NCBI RefSeq assembly: GCF_050303215.1
Contig: NZ_JBNLBH010000077.1
Span: 12,746 to 76,745 of the forward strand
DNA length: 64,000 nucleotides
From: Haliangium sp050303215
GTDB taxonomy: Bacteria > Myxococcota_A > Polyangia > Haliangiales > Haliangiaceae
Direction: 5' to 3'
Shown here piece after piece: positions 9,704 through 20,012 of this stretch. Made by a program: the position numbers and the translations under genes. Under the pieces are notes generated by a model. That model ran no database searches and was not told the DNA's origin. It was given only the letters and a program-made list of their open reading frames with translations. How positions within the stretch are numbered: the first letter of the stretch is position 1; each line of letters begins with the position of its first letter.

Positions 9704-12700
9704 ATGTATCTCCCCGAGTATCGCATCCTCGACGAGCTCTACCAGAGTCCGAACTCGATAGTCTTCCGGGCCCAGCGGCGCGACAACGACCTCCCCGTAG
9801 TCTTGAAGATGTCGCCCGACGGCGACACCTCGGCTGCCACACTCAGCCGCTTCAAGCGCGAATCAGAGCTCCTGGCGGCCCTCGACGTTCCCGGCGTCGT
9901 TCGACATTACAGCCTAGAACACCATGGCGAGCGGCTGTTCATCGTGCTCGAGGATTTCGGTGGAGAGTCGCTGCACCGCCTGCTGGCGGGGCAGCGGTTC
10001 GAGCTGGCGGAGGTCCTGGAGATCGCGACCGAGCTCGCTGGGATCATCGGGCGAATCCACGCCGAAGACATCGTCCACAAGGACGTCACCCCCGCCAACA
10101 TCGTTTACAATCGAGAGCCGCGGACGATCAAGCTGATCGATTTCAACTCGGCCACACGGCTACGGGCGGAGGACGCGCTGCACGGCCGCCAAGATGGCGT
10201 GAAGGGCACGCTCGCCTATCTGGCGCCAGAGCAAACCGGGCGAATGAACCGTCCAGTCGACCATCGCGCCGACCTCTACTCCTTTGGGGCAGTGTTGTAC
10301 GAGCTCGTGACCGGCCGTCGGTTCTGCGATAGCCGCGATCCCCTGGAGATGGTCCACATCCACCTCGCGGTGACCCCGACGCCGCCGCACGTGGTCGACG
10401 ACCGCGTGCCCAAGGCTGTCTCGGACATCGTGATGAAGCTGCTGAGCAAGGCTCCAGAAGACCGCTACCAGAGCGGGCTCGGGGTCAAGGCCGATCTGGA
10501 ACAGGCGCTGCAGCAGCTCGACACGAGCGGAGAGATCGTGTCCTTCGAGCTGGCGACCAGGGACGCCGCGCCTCACTTCGAAGTACCCCAGCGGCTGTAC
10601 GGGCGCGAGCGCGAGCTCACCCTACTGCGCGACGTGATCGCGCGGGTCACCGCGCATCGAACCACCGAGATCTTGCTGCTGGGTGGATACTCTGGCATCG
10701 GCAAGACCGCCCTGGCCAACCAGCTCCACCTCGACGTGATCGAGGCTCGTGGCTACTTCATCAGCGGCAAGTTCGACCAGCTCCGGCGCGCCACCCCGTA
10801 CTCTGCCCTCGCCCTGGCGTTCGAGGGGCTCGTCGAGCAGCTCTTGATCGAGAGCGACGACGAGCTGACCCGGTGGCGCGCGGCGCTGTCCGAGGCCCTG
10901 GGGCCAAACGGACAGGTCATCGTGGACTTGATTCCCAACCTCGAGCTCATCATCGGCCCCCAGCCTCCGGCCCAAGAGCTCGGGGGGACCGCGTCCCACA
11001 ACCGCCTCAAAGTCGTGTTCAGAGACTTCATCCGCGTGTTCTGCGGCGCGGATCGCCCCCTCGTCGTGTTCCTGGACGACATGCAGTGGGCCGACTCTGC
11101 CACCCTCGACCTGCTCGAATCGATCACCACCGACAACGCCGGCCGGGCCGCCCTGTTCATCGAGGCCTACCGGATCAACGAAGTGTCCGATTCGCACCCG
11201 TTCATGCTCTCGGTCGAGCAGCTCGAGCGGCAGGGCCTGCACATCGAGTCCTGCGTGCTGGAGCCCATCGCGTCGGACGCGGTGACTCAGCTCGTGGCCG
11301 ACACCCTGCCAGGAGCCGGCGAGGTCGTGCCCGAGCTGGCGCGACTGGTACGCGACAAGACCGGGGGCAACCCGTTCTTCATCCGCCAGTTCCTGGCCAT
11401 GCTGCACAACGACGGCCTCGTCACCTTCGACGCCGCGGCCGGAGGGTTCGTGGTCGACATCGCCGGGGTTCGCGCGCAGAGCAGCACCGACAACGTCATC
11501 GACCTGCTGGCCCGCAAGCTGCACCGGCTCCCCGCGGATACCTACGAGGCGCTGCGGATGGCCTCGGCGATCGGCAACCGCTTCGACCTCGACGACTTGG
11601 CGGTGGTCTGCGAGCGCTCCCCCGAAGCAGTGTCGCAGTCACTCACGCCAGCGATCGACGCGTCGCTCATCACCCCAACCAACGCCGCCGGCCTGCAGGA
11701 GCGGGCCCTCGCCTCGTCGCAGGCGTTTCAACGCTATCGGTTCGCGCATGACCGCATCCAGCAAGCGGCCCACGAGGCGATCCCCGAGGACGATCGCGCT
11801 CGCGTCCACCTGACGATCGGGCGTCTGCTCCGAGACAACGAGCAGCACAGGCACGCCACCATCTTCGACGTCGTGGGTCACCTCAACGTCGGCGCGAGCC
11901 TACTCGCCGATCCCGACGAGCGCCTGGATCTGGCCCGGCTCAACATGGCCGCGGGAGCGGCCGCCAAGCGCGCCGCGGCCCACGACATCGCCGCCCAATA
12001 CTACCGCACCGCCGCCGAGATCTTCGGGGACTCGGGCTGGGAGGAACACTACCAGGACTGCTACGACAGCCACGCTGAGTGGGCCGCATGCGTCTCGTTC
12101 ACCAGTCGCTACGAGCGCGCCTTCGACGTAATCGCACGGGTGCTCCCCTGGACGCGCTCGGACTATGAGAGGGCCAGGCTGCTCGTCCTGAAGGCGGCCA
12201 TCTACACCAGCATGAACGAGCTGCCCATGGCCCTCGAGACCGGGGTCGAGACGGCCGCGCTCTTGGGCTTGTCTCTGCCCACCGAGCCCACCCAGGTCAT
12301 AGCAGAGCTGCAGCAAGAGACGAGCCGGATCTTGGCGCTCATCGCGGAGCGGCCGGTCGAACGCTTCGTCGACCTGCCGCACTGCCAAGACCCCACCTAC
12401 ATCCTGCTCGTCGACCTGCTCAGGCGCTGTGCGCCAGCGGCGTATCAAAACAACCCAGCGCTTTTCGGCCTGATCTCTTGCCATATGGTGACGCTGTCGC
12501 TGGAGCATGGCAACTGCCCCGCCTCCTGCTTCGGCTATGGCACGTTTGGGGCCACCCTGACCGCGACCCTCGGCGACCACGACAACGCCATTCGATTCGG
12601 CAAGCTAGGCGTGGACCTCTCGCAACTGCTCGGCTCCGAGCACGCGTGCGCCGCGCTCTTCCCCTATGCCGGCCTCATCTCGCCGTGGCGGCGCCCCCTC

Positions 12701-15103
12701 GACGAGGGCCTCGACTGCTTCGTGAGCGGCATCCGCTATGGGCTCGAGACCGGGGACCTGCAGGTCGCCGGCTACCACGCCGGCTACCGGCTCATCGTCC
12801 TGCTCGCCGCGGGCCGACCTCTACCCCAGCTCGACGAGGAGCTGGTCGAGCGGAAGCGGCTGCTCGAGAGCCTCGCAGACGTCCCCAACCTGCTCACTAT
12901 CGAGCCTCTGCACCAGGTGGTCAGGAGCCTGCGCGGGCAACTGCCCCGCCACCTGTCGCTCGATGGCGATGACGATGACGACGACCGAATCCTCGAGCGC
13001 ATCATCGCCAGTGGCAACACGTCGACCTTGTGTTACTTCCACTTCGGCAGGCTGGTCCACCGGCTGTTTACCCGCCAGTTCGAGGACGCGCTGGCCTTGG
13101 TCGAGGCGCTGGAGGACAACGCGGCCTACTACGCCGGCACTTACCTGATCGCCGACTCGGTGTTCTTGAGCTTCTTGGTGCGGGCCGCGCTGATGCAGAG
13201 CGGCGCGCTCTCGCAGCCGAACGAACATCAAGCGCGCATGGACGCGGCCCGCGCGCAGATGGCGAAGTGGGCCCAGGAGTGCCCAGACAACTTCCGGCAC
13301 CTGTACCTGATCATGGCCGCCGAGCAGGCCCGTATGAACGGCGAGGTGTTCCCCGCAATGGAGCTGTTCGAGCAGGCCATCGTCCACGCCCGGAGCCAGA
13401 ACTCGCCACGCAACGAGGCGCTCGCGCAGGAGCTGGTTGGGCGGATGTGGGTGGACAGGGGAGAGCCCGAGCTAGGGCGGCTGTATCTGCGCCGCGCCCG
13501 GGACACCTACCGCGCGTGGGGGGCAAGCGCCAAGCTCGCTCAGTTGCAGGCGGAGTTCCCCGACTTGGCCGCGCGAGAGGTGGTGCAGCCGCAAGAGGAC
13601 ACCTGGTCGAGCAGCCACAGCGGCGACTCACAGTCGCTCGACCGCGACGCGATCGCAAAGGCCTCGCAAGCGATCGCGAGTCAACTGCAGCTCGACCAGC
13701 TACTCAAGACCTTGATGCGCATCATGCTGGCCCACGCGGGCGCCGAAGTCGGCGCGGTCCTGCTCGCTTCCGGCGACGAGCTCCGGGTCGAGGCCTCGGC
13801 GAGCGTCCACGACGGCGACGCGCTCGAGGTTCGACGGTCCATCCCGCTGGCCGAGGCCACCGGGCTCTCGCGTGGGATCGTGAATCACGTCGCCCGGCGC
13901 CGCGAGACCGTGGTCCTCGACGACGCGGCCAGCGAGCGCCAGTACATGAACGATCCCCACGTGCGCACGACCCGGCCCAAGTCGGTGCTGTGCATGCCCA
14001 TCGTCTATCGGGGCCAGCTCAAGGTCGTTCTGTACCTGGAGAACAACCTGGCCGCAGGTGTTTTCACCGAGGCCAGGGTCGAGGCGCTCGAGCTGCTGGC
14101 AGCGCAGTTCGCGGTCGCGGTCGACAACGCGATGTTGTTCGCCAAGCAGGAAGAGCAGGCCAGGGAGCTGCTGCGCTACCAGGACCACCTCGAGGAGCTG
14201 GTAAAGACCCGGACCCTAGAGCTGATGGGGGCCCAGGATCAACTGGTGACGCTGTCCCGACAGGCCGGCATGGCCGAGATCGCGACCGGCATCTTGCACA
14301 ACCTCGGCAACGCGCTCAACAGCATCGTGGTGTCGGTGCAGCTAATGCACGACAGGGTCAACGACCTCGAGCTCAAGGGCTTCGAGCAGGTCACGGCGCT
14401 GCTCATGGACTACGCCGATGACACGTTCATGTCCGAAGACCCGCGCGGTAAGAAAGTCGGCCAGTACCTCGCTACGGTGCCGCGGGTCCTGGCCGACACC
14501 CGGCGCGCTCTGCTGGCCGAGAACCAGCACCTCCACGACTCAGTGCAGCGCATCCGCGACATCGTCGCCCAGCAGCGGGCGTACGCCGCGCCCGTGGCCG
14601 TGATCCAGACCTGTTCGCCCAAGGGATTGATCGACGAGGCCGTCCGACTCACCGCCTTGGCACACGGGGATGACGGCGTCGAGTTGTCCTCCCACTGCGA
14701 CGACATGCCTGATGTCCAGGTGGATCGGTACGGAGTGATCCAGATCTTGGTGACCCTCTTGAGCAACGCCAAAGACGCGGTCACGGAAGCGACCTCCGAG
14801 CCGGGCGTCGCGTCGGTTCGGATCGACGGGGAGTGGGATCGCGGAGACCGCGTCGTCTTCCGCGTCACTGACAACGGGGTCGGGATAACGTCGGAGAACC
14901 TGCACAACGTCTTCGCCCACGGGTTCACCACCAAGAAAGGCGCACACGGGTTCGGACTCCACAACGCCTGCAACGCCGCCAAGAGCATGGGGGGAGAGCT
15001 CACCTGCCACAGCGACGGTCCGGGCCGAGGCGCGGTGTTCACCCTCGAGCTGCCCATGACGACCAAGCCGCCTGCCGCGCTCCGACAGACGACCGAGCGC
15101 TGA
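9704..15103 (+). CDS. Hybrid Ser/Thr kinase - ATPase - GAF - histidine kinase (family 1, copy A)
   Basis: A 1799-residue cytosolic signalling protein. Residues 1-270 are an active-looking protein kinase (K35, H125-K-D127, D146-F-N148, then APEQ). The ATPase module has Walker A GGYSGIGKT near residue 325 and Walker B VVFLDDMQW. A long helical MalT/TPR-like region covers about 620-1290. A GAF domain lies at about 1318-1470. The C-terminal histidine kinase has the acceptor His in LHNLGNALN (about 1530), an N-box SNAKDAV, and G-boxes DNGVGI and GFGLHN. The frame extends upstream to 9599, but 9704 matches the start of the 21387 paralogue and gives exactly its length (1799). Such hybrids are typical of myxobacteria and cyanobacteria. 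The output partner is unknown, as no receiver domain is nearby. Confidence 0.93.
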   Translation: MYLPEYRILDELYQSPNSIVFRAQRRDNDLPVVLKMSPDGDTSAATLSRFKRESELLAALDVPGVVRHYSLEHHGERLFIVLEDFGGESLHRLLAGQRFELAEVLEIATELAGIIGRIHAEDIVHKDVTPANIVYNREPRTIKLIDFNSATRLRAEDALHGRQDGVKGTLAYLAPEQTGRMNRPVDHRADLYSFGAVLYELVTGRRFCDSRDPLEMVHIHLAVTPTPPHVVDDRVPKAVSDIVMKLLSKAPEDRYQSGLGVKADLEQALQQLDTSGEIVSFELATRDAAPHFEVPQRLYGRERELTLLRDVIARVTAHRTTEILLLGGYSGIGKTALANQLHLDVIEARGYFISGKFDQLRRATPYSALALAFEGLVEQLLIESDDELTRWRAALSEALGPNGQVIVDLIPNLELIIGPQPPAQELGGTASHNRLKVVFRDFIRVFCGADRPLVVFLDDMQWADSATLDLLESITTDNAGRAALFIEAYRINEVSDSHPFMLSVEQLERQGLHIESCVLEPIASDAVTQLVADTLPGAGEVVPELARLVRDKTGGNPFFIRQFLAMLHNDGLVTFDAAAGGFVVDIAGVRAQSSTDNVIDLLARKLHRLPADTYEALRMASAIGNRFDLDDLAVVCERSPEAVSQSLTPAIDASLITPTNAAGLQERALASSQAFQRYRFAHDRIQQAAHEAIPEDDRARVHLTIGRLLRDNEQHRHATIFDVVGHLNVGASLLADPDERLDLARLNMAAGAAAKRAAAHDIAAQYYRTAAEIFGDSGWEEHYQDCYDSHAEWAACVSFTSRYERAFDVIARVLPWTRSDYERARLLVLKAAIYTSMNELPMALETGVETAALLGLSLPTEPTQVIAELQQETSRILALIAERPVERFVDLPHCQDPTYILLVDLLRRCAPAAYQNNPALFGLISCHMVTLSLEHGNCPASCFGYGTFGATLTATLGDHDNAIRFGKLGVDLSQLLGSEHACAALFPYAGLISPWRRPLDEGLDCFVSGIRYGLETGDLQVAGYHAGYRLIVLLAAGRPLPQLDEELVERKRLLESLADVPNLLTIEPLHQVVRSLRGQLPRHLSLDGDDDDDDRILERIIASGNTSTLCYFHFGRLVHRLFTRQFEDALALVEALEDNAAYYAGTYLIADSVFLSFLVRAALMQSGALSQPNEHQARMDAARAQMAKWAQECPDNFRHLYLIMAAEQARMNGEVFPAMELFEQAIVHARSQNSPRNEALAQELVGRMWVDRGEPELGRLYLRRARDTYRAWGASAKLAQLQAEFPDLAAREVVQPQEDTWSSSHSGDSQSLDRDAIAKASQAIASQLQLDQLLKTLMRIMLAHAGAEVGAVLLASGDELRVEASASVHDGDALEVRRSIPLAEATGLSRGIVNHVARRRETVVLDDAASERQYMNDPHVRTTRPKSVLCMPIVYRGQLKVVLYLENNLAAGVFTEARVEALELLAAQFAVAVDNAMLFAKQEEQARELLRYQDHLEELVKTRTLELMGAQDQLVTLSRQAGMAEIATGILHNLGNALNSIVVSVQLMHDRVNDLELKGFEQVTALLMDYADDTFMSEDPRGKKVGQYLATVPRVLADTRRALLAENQHLHDSVQRIRDIVAQQRAYAAPVAVIQTCSPKGLIDEAVRLTALAHGDDGVELSSHCDDMPDVQVDRYGVIQILVTLLSNAKDAVTEATSEPGVASVRIDGEWDRGDRVVFRVTDNGVGITSENLHNVFAHGFTTKKGAHGFGLHNACNAAKSMGGELTCHSDGPGRGAVFTLELPMTTKPPAALRQTTER

Positions 15104-15141
15104 CGAGGATCGGCGTGACCCGTGATAACTGTGCGCGCCGT

Positions 15142-15162
15142 CGAAGGTAGGCCTACCCTTCG
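15142..15162. terminator. Bidirectional hairpin between convergent genes
   Basis: CGAAGG and CCCTTCG flank the perfect 12-bp palindrome GGTAGGCCTACC (15146-15157). It sits between the hybrid kinase stop (15103) and the tetR stop (15153), overlapping the last tetR codons. It probably ends transcripts from both sides. Confidence 0.5.
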
Positions 15163-15746
15163 GTGTCGCGCGAGCTCAGCGCCCCCGCGCTGAGCGCGAG
15201 CATCCGGGCGGTGTCGCGCAGCGGGCTCACGTCGCGGTAGGCGCGGGCGAGCAGCAGAGCGCCCTCGATCGCGGCCAGGCAGAAGCGCGCGAACTCGGCC
15301 GCGCCCGTCTCGCCGACGCCGTGCGCGCGCAGGCGCGCGGCGATGGCCTGCTCCCAGTCGCGGTAGTGGCGCTCGCTCACCTCCTGGACGGCGTCGTTGT
15401 CGGCCGCCGCCTCCAGGGTCGCGGTCGCGAGCGGGCAGCCGTTGCGAAACTCCGAGCGCTCCATCTCCGCCGCCAACGCCTCGCACACGGCCGCGATCGC
15501 CGCGTCCAGTTCGGGCTCGGAGTCGAGCACCGCCTCCAGCCGAGCCTTCCACTGCTCGGCGGTAGTGGTGAGCGCGAGCGCCACCAGCTCGTCCTTGCCG
15601 CCCGGGAAGTGGAAGTACAGCGAGCCTCGCGGCGCGCCGCTCTCCCGCAGCACCTCCTTGAGCGCGGCCCCGCGATACCCCACCTGTTGCAGCAGCTTGC
15701 CCGAGGCGGCCACCAGTCGAGCTTTGGTTTCCTCGCCCTTCTTCAT
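15153..15746 (-). CDS. TetR-family transcriptional repressor
   Basis: A 197-residue regulator with an N-terminal TetR helix-turn-helix (LVAASGKLLQQVGYRGAALKEVL...GSLYFHFPGGKDEL, residues 9-55). The C-terminal ligand domain resembles the LmrA/YxaF subgroup, with the conserved FRNGCPLATA stretch at about 100-110. It diverges from the metallo-beta-lactamase lipoprotein, whose promoter carries a palindrome with TetR-like half sites (GGTCTA). It therefore probably represses that gene and perhaps itself. The ligand is unknown. No strong ribosome site is seen, so the start is moderately sure. Confidence 0.9.
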   Translation of the reverse strand: MKKGEETKARLVAASGKLLQQVGYRGAALKEVLRESGAPRGSLYFHFPGGKDELVALALTTTAEQWKARLEAVLDSEPELDAAIAAVCEALAAEMERSEFRNGCPLATATLEAAADNDAVQEVSERHYRDWEQAIAARLRAHGVGETGAAEFARFCLAAIEGALLLARAYRDVSPLRDTARMLALSAGALSSRDTEG

Positions 15747-15791
15747 CTTGGTTCTTCATGGACGAACATCCATCGCCCGTCAACCGGGGCC

Positions 15792-15823
15792 TTGACAAAA
15801 TATGACGATCGGTCTACCTAGAC
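15792..15823 (+). promoter_or_regulatory. Promoter -35 box and probable TetR operator
   Basis: A perfect TTGACA lies at 15792-15797. After a 17-bp gap the -10 position reads TACCTA, a weak match. The inverted repeat GTCTA-CC-TAGAC (15812-15823) covers the -10 position, so a bound repressor would block the polymerase. Half sites of the form GGTCTA/TAGACC are known for LmrA/YxaF-type TetR proteins, and the divergent tetR is of that subgroup. Confidence 0.5.
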
Positions 15824-15826
15824 ATC

Positions 15827-16771
15827 ATGAAGAACCTGATGCTATTCCTCTCCCTCGCGGGGCTGGTGGCGGGGTGCGCCTCGCTCGAGCGCAAGGTCGT
15901 CCGGGGCAAGGTCCGCGACGCGTTCGAGTCGACGATGCAGTCCGGCAGCGAGGTGGAAGACCTCGGCGACGGCCTGTTCAGCTACCGCTGGCTCAGCTAT
16001 CGCACCTTGTTCTGGATCGGCGTCGACAGCGCGGTGGTGTTCGACCCGCTCAATCGCGACGCCGCGGCCGAGCTCCGCGACGAGATCGCTCGACGAGCCC
16101 CGCGCGCCGCCATCCGCACGGTGATCTACAGCCATGGTCACCGCGACCACGCCAGCGGCGCGTCGGTGTTCGGCCCGAGCCCCACCATCCTCGCCCACAC
16201 GGTCGCCGACCAGGAGCTGCGCGCGCGCTCCTTCGATGACGTCCTCCTGCCGACCGAGGTGTTCGAGGAGGACGACCACGTGATCCTGCTCGGTGACGAG
16301 CCGGTCCACCTGATCCGCATCGACGGCGCCCACACCGACGGCCTGGTGGTCTCGTACTTCCCCCGTCGGCGCCTGCTCTACGCGGTGGATCTGGTCTGGC
16401 CCAACCAGCTCCCGCCCCCGGCCGCGCCGCTGTCGTACTCGGGGGTCGAGCGCGCGCTGGACCGACTGATGAGGATCGACTTCGACACCTTCGTCCCCGG
16501 TCACGGCGCGATCGCCACTCGCCAAGAGGTCGGACGCTATCAGACCTTCCTGGGCGAGCTGCGACAGGAGTTTCGCTCCGCGCTGGTCCGTCACGAACTC
16601 TCGGACTTCCACGCCCGCGACACGTATGTGCGCGCTCCCGAGGATCTCGGCGCGATCTTCTTCGAAGTCGAGGACGCGCTGCGCCCCGGCTACGGCGACT
16701 GGGACAACTTCGACGAGGCCATCCTGGCCACCGTGCAGTGGGGCTTCTGGAGCGTGCTCACGGGCGACTGA
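15827..16771 (+). CDS. Metallo-beta-lactamase-fold hydrolase, predicted lipoprotein
   Basis: A 314-residue protein with lipoprotein signal MKNLMLFLSLAGLVAGC. The MBL motif S-H-G-H-R-D-H lies near residue 105. Further ligands are H in 'DGAHTDG', D in 'YAVDLVWP' and H in 'VPGHGAI', so a dinuclear metal site looks complete. The substrate is unknown; members act on lactones, thioesters, phosphodiesters and sulfates. The ATG has almost no leader after the predicted promoter and no Shine-Dalgarno, so translation may be leaderless. Control by the divergent TetR protein is likely. Confidence 0.88.
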   Translation: MKNLMLFLSLAGLVAGCASLERKVVRGKVRDAFESTMQSGSEVEDLGDGLFSYRWLSYRTLFWIGVDSAVVFDPLNRDAAAELRDEIARRAPRAAIRTVIYSHGHRDHASGASVFGPSPTILAHTVADQELRARSFDDVLLPTEVFEEDDHVILLGDEPVHLIRIDGAHTDGLVVSYFPRRRLLYAVDLVWPNQLPPPAAPLSYSGVERALDRLMRIDFDTFVPGHGAIATRQEVGRYQTFLGELRQEFRSALVRHELSDFHARDTYVRAPEDLGAIFFEVEDALRPGYGDWDNFDEAILATVQWGFWSVLTGD

Positions 16772-16859
16772 CCCGGCGAGCCGGGCCAGCCACTCACTAT
16801 GTGGACACGCCCGCGCCGGCGCCCGTCGGCGCTCGTGCAACCGCCCTGACTATTGGGTG

Positions 16860-16900
16860 TCGATATATCGAAGCTCGACACATTGTCCCGACATATCGAC
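16860..16900 (+). promoter_or_regulatory. ATATCG palindromes ahead of the sialidase-like gene
   Basis: A perfect 12-bp palindrome TCGATATATCGA (16860-16871) is followed by CGACATATCGAC (16889-16900). This unusually AT-rich cluster lies about 20-60 bases before the gene start and could be an operator. The binding protein is unknown. Confidence 0.3.
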
Positions 16901-16921
16901 CGATAGATCAGGAGACCCCTC

Positions 16922-18672
<1,751 letters not shown>

Positions 18673-18676
<4 letters not shown>

Positions 18677-19317
18677 CGTCACACGCGAAGACAAGGACAC
18701 GGCCCACGTCAGCCATGGGCCGATGCGTGACCTGGGGGCTGTCGAGCCTGCTGCTGGTGGCAACGACCTCTGCGGCTCTCGCTGACGGCTCCGATGAGGG
18801 CGACGCGGGTCAGGTCGACGCCGACGCCGCGGCCGCGTATGAAGGCGATCGGGGGCGTGGTGAACGTGCGCACTCGCCCGCTCGACCCGGCAGACAGCCA
18901 GGTGCGCGGCCGAATCGAGGCCCGCGCCGCCTCGGCGGACCGCTCGGGCCGGGGTCGGCTGGAGATGGCCGGGCGGGCCGGGGACGTGAGTGCACGCATC
19001 GGGTTCAGCGGTGGGGATGGGGCTGTCGCTGCTCGGCTCGGCCACCTGGACCCGCGGCGATGCCCGCGCCACCGGCGGCATGACCGAGCCGATGCCCAAG
19101 CTGCCACCGCTCGATATGGTCGACATCCGGATCCCACCGGGCGGTACGCCGGGGGTACGCGGTCGTCGACGCCCGCGTCGGACTCGACCTGGGCGACGGC
19201 CTACGCGCCACTCTGGCGCTCGAGAACCTGCTCGACAGCCCCTATCGCGTTCACGGCTCGGGGATCGACGGCGCTGGCCGCGGCCTAGTCGCGAACCTCA
19301 TCAGCGAGATCCGCTGA
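18673..19317 (+). pseudogene. Decayed TonB-dependent receptor, internally deleted and frameshifted
   Basis: Four pieces of a TonB-dependent outer-membrane receptor follow each other in changing frames. First is an N-terminus with signal peptide (WGLSSLLLVATTSAALA) from the ATG at 18673. Second, from about 18838, is the plug end 'AIGGVVNVRTRPLD' with early barrel strands (GRIEARAASADRSGRGRLEM). Third, from about 19005, is a late-barrel stretch (SATWTRGDARATGG...EPMPKLPP). Fourth, from about 19147, is the C-terminal barrel (DARVGLDLGDGLRATLALEN, then NLLDSPYRVHGSGIDG) ending at a TGA at 19315-19317. A functional receptor would need about 2 kb; only 645 bp remain, so most of the plug and barrel are deleted. 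Confidence 0.8.
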
Positions 19318-19797
19318 CCGCACACCGCTTGGCTCGGCGACCCGGTGCGGGATCCGAAGCACGACCGCAGCGCCAATGACAATGAATACACCCGTCGCAA
19401 TGACGGCCCACCTCGGCAGCGGCGAAAACCACACCACATAGACGAAGCTCCCCGACATCATCGCGATAGCGACCACCTTGGCCCGAACCGGAATGACGCG
19501 GTGTTCGCGCCAGCGGTGCAGCGGCGGCCCAAAGACGCGGTGATGAAGCAGCCAGTCGTGGAGACGCTCGGAGCTGCGGGCGAAGCACGCCAGCGCGAGC
19601 AGCATCGGGCCCGTCGTCGGGATACCCGGCAGCGCCACCCCGATGACACCGACCGCGAAGCAAACCGAGCCCGCGCCGAGCCAGACCAACTTCGCCGCCC
19701 GCCCGCGCGATCGCGCGGCGAGGGCGGGCCGAGGCCGTCGCTCTGGGTCCAACTTGGTCGCCACTGTCCTGTCCACCCTACACGGTCGCGGCAGCAA
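19285..19797 (-). CDS. DUF454 (YbaN-like) small inner-membrane protein
   Basis: Up to 170 residues with the DUF454 pattern: GVALPGIPTTGPMLLALACF, then 'ARSSERLHDWLLHHRVFGPPLHRWREHR' split over two helices, then two C-terminal membrane segments (MMSGSFVYVVWFS and VIATGVFIVIGAAVVL). Three to four membrane helices are visible. The function of the family is not established. The start is uncertain: the longest frame begins with TTG at 19797, and in-frame GTG codons 21 and 33 bases further in are alternatives, the second with AGGA before it. The 3' end overlaps the receptor pseudogene by 33 bp on the opposite strand. Confidence 0.75.
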   Translation of the reverse strand: MLPRPCRVDRTVATKLDPERRPRPALAARSRGRAAKLVWLGAGSVCFAVGVIGVALPGIPTTGPMLLALACFARSSERLHDWLLHHRVFGPPLHRWREHRVIPVRAKVVAIAMMSGSFVYVVWFSPLPRWAVIATGVFIVIGAAVVLRIPHRVAEPSGVRSADLADEVRD

Positions 19798-19881
19798 GTG
19801 CGAACCAGTCGCCGCACGGCGAGCTGGCCGCCGTGATCGTCGCCGCGCTTTGTTTCACATTGTGATGACACGACGCGTTAG

Positions 19882-19895
19882 TGAGCTAAAGCTCA
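19882..19895. promoter_or_regulatory. Palindrome in divergent gap
   Basis: Perfect inverted repeat TGAGCT-AA-AGCTCA between the DUF454 gene and the Tat-exported toroid-like gene. It is an operator candidate by position only. Confidence 0.28.
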
Positions 19896-20012
19896 ATATG
19901 CGACACGCAAACGAGCTGGTATGCATACGAGACGCGGCCAGGTCACATGTCCGCCAGCGCCGGAGATGAACGACGTGCCCGCGCCTTGCAACCGTCCGAA
20001 CTGGAGGTATTG

